Below are positions 1 through 5,104 of a DNA stretch of 5,104 nucleotides, piece after piece. The position numbers were made by a program, and so were the translations under genes. The notes below the pieces were generated by a model that ran no database searches, was not told the DNA's origin, and worked only from the letters and a program-made list of their open reading frames with translations. Each line of letters begins with the position of its first letter. Position 1 is the stretch's first letter. The stretch lies in NCBI GenBank assembly GCA_003559985.1, contig PWJP01000263.1, forward strand, positions 1-5,104, read 5' to 3'. Source of the stretch: Saprospirales bacterium (lineage in GTDB: Bacteria > Bacteroidota > Bacteroidia > Chitinophagales > Saprospiraceae).

Positions 1-557
1 AGGTCGGTGAGAATGACGGATCTGAGTCCCCCTAGCACGGTGTAAAAAAGCGTTATGGCAGAAACAATAATGACCGTTTCCACCGCGCCCATTCCCAGCA
101 TGGTGGCGCTGATTTTTATGCCCGCCAACAATACGGAGGCCAGGACGAGTATGTTAAAAATGATACCGAGGTAAAGTGCGCGAAATCCCCTTAGAAAGGC
201 CGCCCCCTTGCCCCCGTAGCGCAATTCGTAAAAACCGAGGTCGGTGTCTATTCCGGAGCGCCTCCAGAGTTTTGCATATACAAAAACCGTAAGCATGCCG
301 GTGAGAAGGAAAGCCCACCAGACCCAATTCCCTGCCACCCCGTTTTGACGGACGATATTGGTGACCAGATTGGGGGTATCGGCCGAGAAAGTAGTGGCCA
401 CCATGGAAATACCCAACAGCCACCACGGCATGTCCCTGCCGGAGAGAAAGTACTCGTTAAATCCCTTGCCCGCCTTTTTGGCTGTGAGTACGCCGATTAC
501 CACGGTGATCCCAAAGAAAGCAATGACAATGCTTAAATCTAAGACTGAAAGTTTCAT
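1..557 (-). CDS. Sodium:solute symporter (SSS family), N-terminal part, cut by window edge
   Basis: This is the first 185 residues of an inner-membrane secondary transporter that would use a sodium gradient to import a small solute; the substrate cannot be told. The frame is open to the window edge. The first hydrophobic span is about residues 8-26. It is followed by the family signature around the second span: YFLSGRDMPWW (36-46), then GISMVATTFSADTP (49-62), which resembles the YFLAGKSLPWW region of vSGLT-type members. The visible part ends at YTVLGGLRSVILTDL (171-185), the family's GG-x-x-x-V-x-x-TD element after about five spans, so roughly two thirds of the protein (usually 500-600 residues) lies outside. 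The ATG at 557-555 is the only start: an in-frame TAA lies seven codons upstream. No convincing Shine-Dalgarno sequence precedes it. It is transcribed away from the glycosyltransferase gene. SSS membership is confident; the FSADTP motif suggests a different subfamily from the PutP-like protein at 2901-4391. Confidence 0.9.
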   Translation of the reverse strand, partial: MKLSVLDLSIVIAFFGITVVIGVLTAKKAGKGFNEYFLSGRDMPWWLLGISMVATTFSADTPNLVTNIVRQNGVAGNWVWWAFLLTGMLTVFVYAKLWRRSGIDTDLGFYELRYGGKGAAFLRGFRALYLGIIFNILVLASVLLAGIKISATMLGMGAVETVIIVSAITLFYTVLGGLRSVILTD

Positions 558-879
558 AAGCAGCGGATCCGTTATTTACCGGACCGCAAGTTGCACATTT
601 TATGTCAATTGTAAGCAGTCCAGTTTGCCGTTTTGAGGAATTTAGCAAAATACGTTGTGGATCAGCCTGGCCTTCCCTTTGAAAGGGGGTTGTTTTTCCC
701 GGCTTATCATAGCACTCTCTTTATTCATTTGGCCCCCTGTTGAAAAAAAGCCTACTTTTACCCTGAAAAAGGTTGCAAAACCGATTAGGATTTTCACCAC
801 CATTTTTGAATAAAATGAATTCGGTTTCGGTCATTCCCGGGAGGATTCCTACAGGGTCGGTTGGAGAAAAAAATATCAG
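558..879. other. Divergent intergenic region, 322 bases
   Basis: This region separates the minus-strand SSS gene from the plus-strand glycosyltransferase gene and should hold promoters for both. On the plus strand a Bacteroidota-type promoter is plausible at 728-760. For the minus-strand gene only a weak candidate is visible: TATTTTG at 652-646, one base shorter than the TAnnTTTG consensus and without a clear -33 partner. A short perfect inverted repeat, CCCTTT-G-AAAGGG (675-687), could be an operator but has no known match. The short frames here have no recognisable protein features and I do not call any gene. No RNA gene or riboswitch was recognised. Confidence 0.6.
728..760 (+). promoter_or_regulatory. 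Candidate Bacteroidota-type promoter for the GT-C gene
   Basis: TTTG at 728-731 is followed after 21 bases by TACTTTTA at 753-760, which matches TAnnTTTG at seven of eight bases with G replaced by A. Box identity and spacing fit the promoter recognised by the Bacteroidota primary sigma factor. It would give a leader of roughly 110 bases before the ATG at 880. The AT-rich context makes chance matches likely, so this is tentative. Confidence 0.3.
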
Positions 880-2208
880 ATGAAGACTCATGAAATACGG
901 TTGTTTACACTGATTGGTGTACTGCATTTCACTGCACTGGTTTTCGCCATTTTCTCAGGAAATATTCAGATGGCGGATTCTGTGGAATACCTGGTGCAGG
1001 CTGAGAATTTATTTCAATATGGGTCCCGCTGTTCAGTCCCCTTGATCGAGGGGAATTGCGACCCGCTCTACCTGACTAAGAGACCCCCGGTTTACCCGCT
1101 TTTTGCCGGATTATTTATGTGGTTGGGTGCTCCGGTATTCATCTTGCTCATTTTCCAAAACCTGCTCAGTCTTTTTAATATTTACGTGATGGTTCGCCTC
1201 ATGCGGGAATGGAAGGTGGGGGGAATTGCAATTGCCCTGGGGCTCTCTCTCATCAACATCACACAATTTATCTACGCCAATGTCCTCATGAGTGAGTTGC
1301 TTTTGCAAACCTGGTTCTTGCTACTTGTTTTTTGCATCAGCAAATACTTCAGCAGTGGAAAGTCCGGGTTTGTTGGCCTGGCTGCACTGACACTTGTACT
1401 GGCTATGCTTACCAAACCGGTCGCCTACCCGCTCTCCGTGCTTTTTGCCGGTTTCTTTTTGTGGAGGGCGGTCAGGGAGCGGACTGCAATTGGAGGTCTT
1501 TGGGCAGTCATCCCCCTGGTGACAGTAATTGCATACAGCGGATGGAATGAACAGCAGACAGGCTACCGCCATTTTTCATCGATACAAAACATCAATTTGG
1601 TGGATTACAACACCAACTTTTTTCTGCGATCGACTTATGGAGTGGAAGTGGCAGACAGCGTGCTGAGAGAAATTTATACCGGGGTGGAAGATTTTGAGAC
1701 TTTCGAGGAAAAACAAGTCTTTTTGAGAAAACAGTCAACGGATATTCTCAGTAATCATTTGATAGCTTATGGTTGGTGGCACTTCAGGGGAGCGATGAGG
1801 GGATTCTTTGACCCGGGTAGATTTGATCTTTACAACTTTGCCGGTATAGAAGGTGAAACGGAGGAGGGACTGCTGTACAAGCTCAATGAGGAAGGCATTG
1901 GTGCGGCTTTGAATCATTTGCTAAAGGGGCCGGGTTTTCTCACTTTTTTACTCTTTGTTACATTCCTGTTCAATACGGTGATTTTCTTTTCCTGGTTGGG
2001 GATTTTGTTGGTAAAAAGGCTACCGGCTTACCAACTTGCTCTGATCTTGTTTTTACCCATCTACGTGGCATTTGCAACCGGACCCCTCAACGCCTCCAGA
2101 TTTATGCTTCCGGTTTTGCCATTCCTGCTGATTGGATCATCCATTTTTTTGAATTGCCTTTTCACTTGTGAATGGAAAGCGGAAAAAAAAGCAACCGGGA
2201 GTCGGTGA
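880..2208 (+). CDS. GT-C fold membrane glycosyltransferase (GT39 / PMT-ArnT-like)
   Basis: This 442-residue integral membrane protein probably transfers a sugar from a lipid-phosphate donor to an acceptor on the outer face of the inner membrane; donor and acceptor are unknown. A hydrophobic span (about 8-27) leads into a first extracytoplasmic loop with D33-S-V-E36-Y37, matching the acidic D-x-x-x-Y element that carries the catalytic aspartate in GT-C enzymes. Next comes TKRPPVYPLFAGLF (66-79), equivalent to the R-P-P-G-Y-P motif of the PMT/GT39 family, then NVLMSELLL (134-142) and LTKP (177-180), both typical of the family. A soluble loop fills about 222-350, and the protein ends with further spans and ASRFMLPVLPFLL (405-417), the usual C-terminal R-x-x-LP-x-LPF element. 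Length is within the range for bacterial members. The ATG at 880 is the first plausible start; a GGAG at 863-866 lies rather far upstream. The gene stands alone between a divergent and a convergent neighbour, so context does not reveal the glycan. The family call is confident, the exact role is not. Confidence 0.85.
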   Translation: MKTHEIRLFTLIGVLHFTALVFAIFSGNIQMADSVEYLVQAENLFQYGSRCSVPLIEGNCDPLYLTKRPPVYPLFAGLFMWLGAPVFILLIFQNLLSLFNIYVMVRLMREWKVGGIAIALGLSLINITQFIYANVLMSELLLQTWFLLLVFCISKYFSSGKSGFVGLAALTLVLAMLTKPVAYPLSVLFAGFFLWRAVRERTAIGGLWAVIPLVTVIAYSGWNEQQTGYRHFSSIQNINLVDYNTNFFLRSTYGVEVADSVLREIYTGVEDFETFEEKQVFLRKQSTDILSNHLIAYGWWHFRGAMRGFFDPGRFDLYNFAGIEGETEEGLLYKLNEEGIGAALNHLLKGPGFLTFLLFVTFLFNTVIFFSWLGILLVKRLPAYQLALILFLPIYVAFATGPLNASRFMLPVLPFLLIGSSIFLNCLFTCEWKAEKKATGSR

Positions 2209-2247
2209 TTTTAGAATAACAGTTATAAACGATCAGCGGCTATCTAT

Positions 2248-2278
2248 CGGGAAATCCATGTTATATTTCAATATCCCG
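2248..2278. terminator. Possible weak hairpin between convergent genes
   Basis: CGGGAAAT (2248-2255) and ATATCCCG (2271-2278) can pair at seven of eight positions around a 15-base AT-rich loop. It sits in the 74-base gap between the ends of the GT-C gene and folB, where a bidirectional terminator would be expected. There is no U-tract and the loop is long, so this is only a candidate. Confidence 0.2.
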
Positions 2279-2282
2279 GCCA

Positions 2283-2630
2283 TCACATTTCAAATTCAGT
2301 CCAGGTTTTGTCCACTGGCCCACAGAGCGGGGGGTTGCACTTTTCCACCCTGACGCGGACCCGAAGCACATCGCGGTGGTTGCCCTTTACCCTTTTGCAA
2401 ATATCAATGGCCAGCGTCTCTATCAATTCCCTGCGTTCGCCCTTCATTACCTCCACGCAGTAGCTGTAGAGCAATTCGTAGTTCAGAGTGTTTTGCAATT
2501 GATCTCCGGGCTCGGAGAGGTCCACCTCGGCAAATACACTCACACTGAACTCATTGCCGAGCATTGCCTCTTCCCTGTAAAATCCGTGGTATCCGAAAAA
2601 CCGGGCTTTCTCAACTGCTATCCATGCCAT
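2283..2630 (-). CDS. folB: Dihydroneopterin aldolase
   Basis: FolB is the cytoplasmic enzyme of tetrahydrofolate synthesis that cleaves 7,8-dihydroneopterin to 6-hydroxymethyl-7,8-dihydropterin and glycolaldehyde; family members form ring-shaped oligomers. Counting from the ATG at 2630, the protein has 115 residues, usual for FolB. The start region FFGYHGFYREE (11-21) contains the conserved GYHG and Glu21. It is followed by DLSEPGD (37-43), TLNY with Tyr51 (48-51), LIETLA with Glu71 (69-74), and VEKCNPP with Lys97 (95-101). These four positions correspond to Glu22, Tyr54, Glu74 and Lys100 of the Staphylococcus aureus enzyme, so the active site looks complete. A nine-codon extension to a TTG at 2657 is open, but I prefer the ATG: AAGG lies eight bases upstream, the length fits the family, and a promoter-like TATTTTTG overlaps the TTG. 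The gene converges on the GT-C gene and is divergent from the symporter unit; no other folate gene is in the window. Confidence 0.95.
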   Translation of the reverse strand: MAWIAVEKARFFGYHGFYREEAMLGNEFSVSVFAEVDLSEPGDQLQNTLNYELLYSYCVEVMKGERRELIETLAIDICKRVKGNHRDVLRVRVRVEKCNPPLCGPVDKTWTEFEM

Positions 2631-2654
2631 TTTATGTGCCTTTTCTGTTTCCTG

Positions 2655-2662
2655 CAAAAATA
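2655..2662 (-). promoter_or_regulatory. Candidate -7 box for folB
   Basis: Read on the minus strand, TATTTTTG is a perfect match to the Bacteroidota -7 consensus TAnnTTTG, and it would place the transcript start about 20 bases before the ATG at 2630. No TTTG is seen at the expected -33 distance; the nearest lies about 34 bases upstream at 2700-2697. Being eight bases in AT-rich DNA, it could be chance. Confidence 0.35.
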
Positions 2663-2781
2663 AGCAATTTCAGGGGTTTTACCTCTTTATCAATTCCAAA
2701 ATTTATCACGAGCAGTCCGTAGATTATGGCTGTTAAAAAATCAGCTCCCGCACGTCCTTTTACCAATCAAAACCAAATTCC

Positions 2782-2789
2782 TACCTTAG
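2782..2789 (+). promoter_or_regulatory. Candidate -7 box for the micropeptide-symporter unit
   Basis: TACCTTAG matches TAnnTTTG at seven of eight bases and is one base from TACCTTTG, a form often seen in Bacteroidota promoters. A T-rich CTTTTA lies roughly 21-25 bases upstream as a weak -33 partner. The box lies 22 bases before the micropeptide ATG at 2812, implying a short leader and cotranscription of the peptide with the symporter. Confidence 0.35.
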
Positions 2790-2811
2790 CTCTGAAAAAA
2801 ATGCTCAAACC

Positions 2812-2901
2812 ATGAGTGGAATTGCCTTTGCGATGTTTGTACTACCGGCTTTATTGATGCTGCTGGCTATTCTTTTGGTGAAAAAATCGGGGGATAAGTA
2901 A
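2812..2901 (+). CDS. 29-residue single-span membrane peptide, putative symporter small accessory protein
   Basis: This tiny frame runs from ATG 2812 to TAA 2899-2901. It encodes a very short N-terminus (Met-Ser-Gly), one hydrophobic span over about residues 4-23 with Pro12 in its middle, and a basic tail KKSGDK (24-29) that would face the cytoplasm by the positive-inside rule. Its stop overlaps the symporter start by one base (TAATG), a sign of translational coupling. The symporter's GGGGG Shine-Dalgarno-like run (2889-2893) lies inside this frame. Small single-span partners encoded just upstream of larger transporters are known, for example YhdT with PanF, DUF3311 proteins with MctP-type SSS permeases, and MetS with MetP. 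By analogy this peptide may stabilise or modulate the PutP-like symporter. That role rests on position, size and hydrophobicity, not on a recognised family match. Its own Shine-Dalgarno sequence is not evident. Confidence 0.7.
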   Translation: MSGIAFAMFVLPALLMLLAILLVKKSGDK

Positions 2902-4391
2902 TGGAACCTGCTCTGGAGTTGCAAAATGGAGTGAGTGGTTGGGCCCTGTTTGGGTTCTTGCTCTACCTGGCCGGCATAATCGGCATCGGTATCTATGCCT
3001 CCCGGTTTTCGTCGCAGGGAATTAGCAACTACTTCATCGGCGGCCGAAAAATAAACCGCTTTGTAATGGCGCTGTCGGCCGTGGTATAGGGCAGATCGGC
3101 CTGGCTGCTACTCGGAGTCACGGGAATGGCCTACAGTTCGGGAGCAAGCGCAGTTTGGGCGGTAGTGGGCTACATCGTCGTGGAAATTTTCCTGTTTTTG
3201 TACTACGCTAGGCGTTTGAGAAGATATTCCGAAGTGAGAGATTGCATTACCGTTCCCGATTTTTTTGCGGAGCGTTTCACCAAACATGCGGTGGCCCTGA
3301 GATTGGTTCTCGTATTGGTAATCCTGATTTTCATGGTGGGCTATGTTTCTGCCCAGTTTGTGGCAGGAGGGAAGACCTTTGCAGCGGGTTTTGGACTGGA
3401 ACCCAATACGGGCATATTAATTACTGCCATCATCGTACTGCTCTACACCATGGTGGGTGGGTTTTTGGCGGTGAGTCTGACCGATATGGTTCAGGCCATC
3501 CTGATGATACTAGCTCTGGTAGCACTTCCTGCCATCGCCATTTGGGATACGGGAGGTTGGACGTTGGTGGTGGACCAATTAAGAGAACTGGACCCCTTGT
3601 TGGTAGATCCCTATGCACTGACGATTGGGGCCGCCATTGGCAGTCTGGGCATTGGTCTCGGTTCTCCGGGCAATCCGCACATCATTTCCCGCTACCTGAG
3701 TATTGACGACGAAAAACAATTGAAAATGGCCTGTTTAGTGGGCACTTTTTGGAATATTATGATGGCCTGGGGAGCACTTTTCGCCGGCTTGGTGGGCCGG
3801 GTGGTGTTTCCAGAGGTCGCCATGCTGCCCGGCGGGGATACCGAAAACCTGTTTCCCCTGCTCGCTCAAACTTACCTGCCGGCCTTTTTCTTCGGTTTGG
3901 TAATTGCTGCCGTTTTTGCCGCCATTATGTCCTCTGCGGATTCGCAATTGCTGGTTGCGGCCTCCAGCGTGGTACGTGATTTTTACGAAAAAATATACGC
4001 GCGTGGAAAAAGCTTGTCCCAAAAATTTCTCGTCAGGGCCAGCCGGGTCATTGTTTTGGTATTGGTCGGACTTGCCCTACTGGCCGGATTTATGGCAGAA
4101 GACCTGGTGTACTGGTTGGTGCTCTTTGCCTGGGCGGGACTCGGTGCTGCGCTGGGGCCCACCTCCATCCTGGCACTTTACTGGCGAAGAACCACGGGCC
4201 CGGGAATAATTGCCGGTATGCTGACCGGAGCAGCGGTCACCATCATTTGGCGGCTTGCAGACAGCCTCACCCTTTACGAACTCATTCCCGGTTTTGCAGC
4301 AGGCCTAATCGCCACCGTGTTAGTCAGCCTTTTTACCAAAAAACCGGACCGCTGCGAAGAGGATTTTCGCATTATGAAGGGGGAGGGGTAG
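2901..4391 (+). pseudogene. PutP-like sodium:solute symporter interrupted by one in-frame amber codon
   Basis: The reading frame encodes a full-length SSS transporter of 496 codons before the stop (E. coli PutP is about 502 residues), split only by TAG at 3087-3089 (codon 63). The frame is the same on both sides and no other lesion is seen. Landmarks, numbering through the stop, are YFIGGR (44-49), GRSAWLLLG (64-72), VPDFFAERF (118-126), GGFLAVSLTDMVQA (186-199), GSPGNPHIISRY (254-265), IMSSADSQLLV (342-352), FAWAGLGAALGP (409-420) and LYELIPGF (458-465). All of these align with E. coli PutP. Ser344-Ser345 match the sodium-site Ser340-Thr341, and the amber codon falls where PutP has Ser54. 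A TCG-to-TAG change would explain it. Translation starts at ATG 2901, overlapping the micropeptide stop. An internal restart at ATG 3126 would lack the first two spans and is unlikely to work. It may be a recent null allele, a sequencing error, or suppressed. Proline as substrate is possible, but the glycine at PutP's Asp55 position argues for caution. Confidence 0.85.
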
Positions 4392-4397
4392 TATTAA

Positions 4398-4414
4398 GGA
4401 CGCAAGGCATTGCG
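4398..4414. repeat. REP-like palindrome, copy 1 (degenerate, inverted)
   Basis: GGACGCAAGGCATTGCG contains the near-palindrome CGCAA-GG-CATTGCG, differing by one base from the core of copy 3. The conserved outer flank (AGGAC) is on the left, so this copy is inverted relative to copies 2 and 3. It begins seven bases after the symporter stop codon. Confidence 0.55.
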
Positions 4415-4451
4415 AATTTACGGATTCCGCATATATGATTGATGGTTTACA

Positions 4452-4476
4452 ATACGCACGGCCGTGTGTATCTACA
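4452..4476. repeat. REP-like palindrome, copy 2 (variant core)
   Basis: ATACGCACGGCCGTGTGTAT (4452-4471) is a 20-base inverted repeat with one G-T wobble pair and a perfect CACGGCCGTG centre. With its right flank CTACA it shares ACGCA and GT-x-x-CTACA with copy 3, although the inner core differs. I read it as a second core type of the same repeat family. Confidence 0.5.
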
Positions 4477-4486
4477 GATAATGGTC

Positions 4487-4509
4487 CTAAACCCGGATTT
4501 GGGTATTAG
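4487..4509. other. Small bulged hairpin between repeat copies 2 and 3
   Basis: CTAAACCC (4487-4494) pairs with GGGTATTAG (4501-4509) with one bulged base and a six-base loop. It could contribute to termination for the convergent genes, but it has no U-tract and may simply be repeat debris. Confidence 0.2.
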
Positions 4510-4510
4510 T

Positions 4511-4534
4511 GACGCAATGCATTGCGTCCCTACA
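4511..4534. repeat. REP-like palindrome, copy 3 (perfect)
   Basis: GACGCAATGCATTGCGTC (4511-4528) is a perfect 18-base palindrome followed by CCTACA, giving the form ACGCA-core-TGCGTCCCTACA. As RNA it could fold into a seven-base-pair stem with a TGCA loop on either strand. Its place in a gap between convergent gene ends is typical of extragenic palindromic repeats, which can end transcription or protect 3' ends. Confidence 0.65.
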
Positions 4535-4573
4535 TCCGAATTTATTCAATACCTATCCGCCATTTCCGAACTA

Positions 4574-5104
4574 TTAACTCCCTAAAAGCACATCCGCCAG
4601 TTCGCGTCCCAGGTGTTCCCGCATCAGGTCTTTGTAGAAGGCGCTGTTTGTCAATCCTTCATCCTGTTCAAAATACGCCCGCACCGGGGTTTCCCAGGTG
4701 CTGTTTAGGGGCATGATGTAACCAAATTGCTCACCGGTTTCATCGGCCACCGGATGTCGTTGTAAGGGCAGCCCTCTATTTGCGGCTCGCTGGTAGTTGT
4801 ACAGGTCGATGTAGGCAAACCATCTGTCGCCTGCAGCCACACTGTCGATAATTTCGTCGTTGGAATGGGCCATTTCTATCCAGGACTCGGGGAAGTAATC
4901 GTCAATGATGTTTCTAAGTCGCTGCTCGTGCAGGGTGCCCTCAAAAGCCAGGGCCCCCATCCCGTAAAACAATTTGGGTATCTCGGAAAAATCATGCAAT
5001 TCGGGCCTGCTCGCATGGGAAATTAAGGAGGCGATGTTGTTCATGTAGGGGGGACTAAAGGCCAATTCTTCTCTTCGCTCTTCAGTTATGGTCACATTTC
5101 CCAG
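4574..5104 (-). CDS. Family-3 extracytoplasmic solute-binding protein, C-terminal part, cut by window edge
   Basis: The frame is open from the right edge to TAA at 4576-4574 and gives the last 176 residues of a transporter-type substrate-binding domain (SBP_bac_3). Visible residues 4-20 read VTITEERREELAFSPPY, the family's T-I-T-x-E-R...FS-x-PY signature; a GTG at 5095 encodes an internal Val, not a start. Compared from memory with E. coli glutamine-binding protein, Thr5, Arg10 and Asp100 (in YIDLY) fall at Thr70, Arg75 and Asp157, which contact the backbone groups of the amino acid ligand. That suggests an amino-acid-like ligand, but Lys115 is not kept (Phe54). GT at 56-57 matches the family's G-T loop. 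The protein ends right after the domain, so it is not an MltF-type protein with a C-terminal lytic transglycosylase domain. Any signal peptide or extra N-terminal domain is outside the window. No ABC permease or ATPase gene is visible. It converges on the symporter gene across the repeat cluster. Confidence 0.8.
   Translation of the reverse strand: MGNVTITEERREELAFSPPYMNNIASLISHASRPELHDFSEIPKLFYGMGALAFEGTLHEQRLRNIIDDYFPESWIEMAHSNDEIIDSVAAGDRWFAYIDLYNYQRAANRGLPLQRHPVADETGEQFGYIMPLNSTWETPVRAYFEQDEGLTNSAFYKDLMREHLGRELADVLLGS

Noticed and set aside
675..687. CCCTTT-G-AAAGGG inverted repeat as an operator or terminator
   Set aside because: The arms are only six bases with a one-base centre, there is no T-tract, and no second copy is seen; it is kept only as a note in the intergenic entry.
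721..927. 68-codon minus-strand frame across the divergent intergenic region
   Set aside because: It runs into the start of the glycosyltransferase gene on the opposite strand and its protein shows no recognisable domain, signal or membrane pattern.
3087..3089. Pyrrolysine or another programmed reading of the amber codon
   Set aside because: The family expects serine here, pyrrolysine is not known in this type of transporter and is not a Bacteroidota trait, and no recoding element is evident. The symporter's own terminal stop is also TAG.
3242..3706. 154-codon plus-strand frame inside the symporter
   Set aside because: It overlaps the symporter frame, is rich in Cys, His, Gly and Arg as expected from an off-frame reading of membrane-protein codons, and has no recognisable family.
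4398..4534. CRISPR array
   Set aside because: The repeated units are short palindromes with diverged cores and one is inverted, unlike the direct near-identical repeats of a CRISPR array, and no cas gene is present.
4522..4716. 64-codon plus-strand frame opposite the solute-binding protein gene
   Set aside because: It starts in the palindrome copy and runs antisense to a well-supported gene; its protein shows no family features.

Overview
The window looks like a chromosomal stretch from a member of the Bacteroidota, most likely a marine or environmental Saprospiria/Cytophagia-type organism. The grounds are the types of genes present, the weak Shine-Dalgarno signals, and several sequences resembling the Bacteroidota promoter (TTTG near -33, TAnnTTTG near -7). 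This placement is an inference; there is no rRNA or phylogenetic marker in the window. No tRNA, rRNA, CRISPR array, insertion sequence or phage gene was recognised.

Layout from left to right. (1) 1-557, minus strand: the first 185 residues of a sodium:solute symporter (SSS family), cut by the window edge. (2) 558-879: a 322-base divergent intergenic region with one plausible plus-strand promoter. (3) 880-2208, plus strand: a 442-residue polytopic membrane protein of the GT-C / glycosyltransferase-39 (PMT/ArnT-like) type. (4) 2283-2630, minus strand: folB, dihydroneopterin aldolase of folate synthesis, with all four expected active-site residues; it converges on the glycosyltransferase gene. 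(5) 2812-4391, plus strand: a two-gene unit made of a 29-residue single-span membrane peptide, too short for usual gene callers, whose stop codon overlaps the start of a PutP-like SSS symporter (TAATG). The symporter frame is intact over 496 codons apart from one in-frame amber codon at codon 63. (6) 4392-4573: a convergent intergenic region with three related REP-like palindromes spaced 54-58 bases apart. (7) 4574-5104, minus strand: the C-terminal 176 residues of a family-3 extracytoplasmic solute-binding protein, cut by the right edge.

The neighbours do not form one pathway: folate synthesis, envelope glycosylation and solute uptake sit in short independent units. The one clear functional pairing is the micropeptide with the PutP-like symporter. 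The points most worth a second look are that micropeptide, the single amber codon in an otherwise undamaged transporter at the position of a sodium-site serine, the glycine where PutP has its sodium-binding aspartate, and the palindrome cluster.
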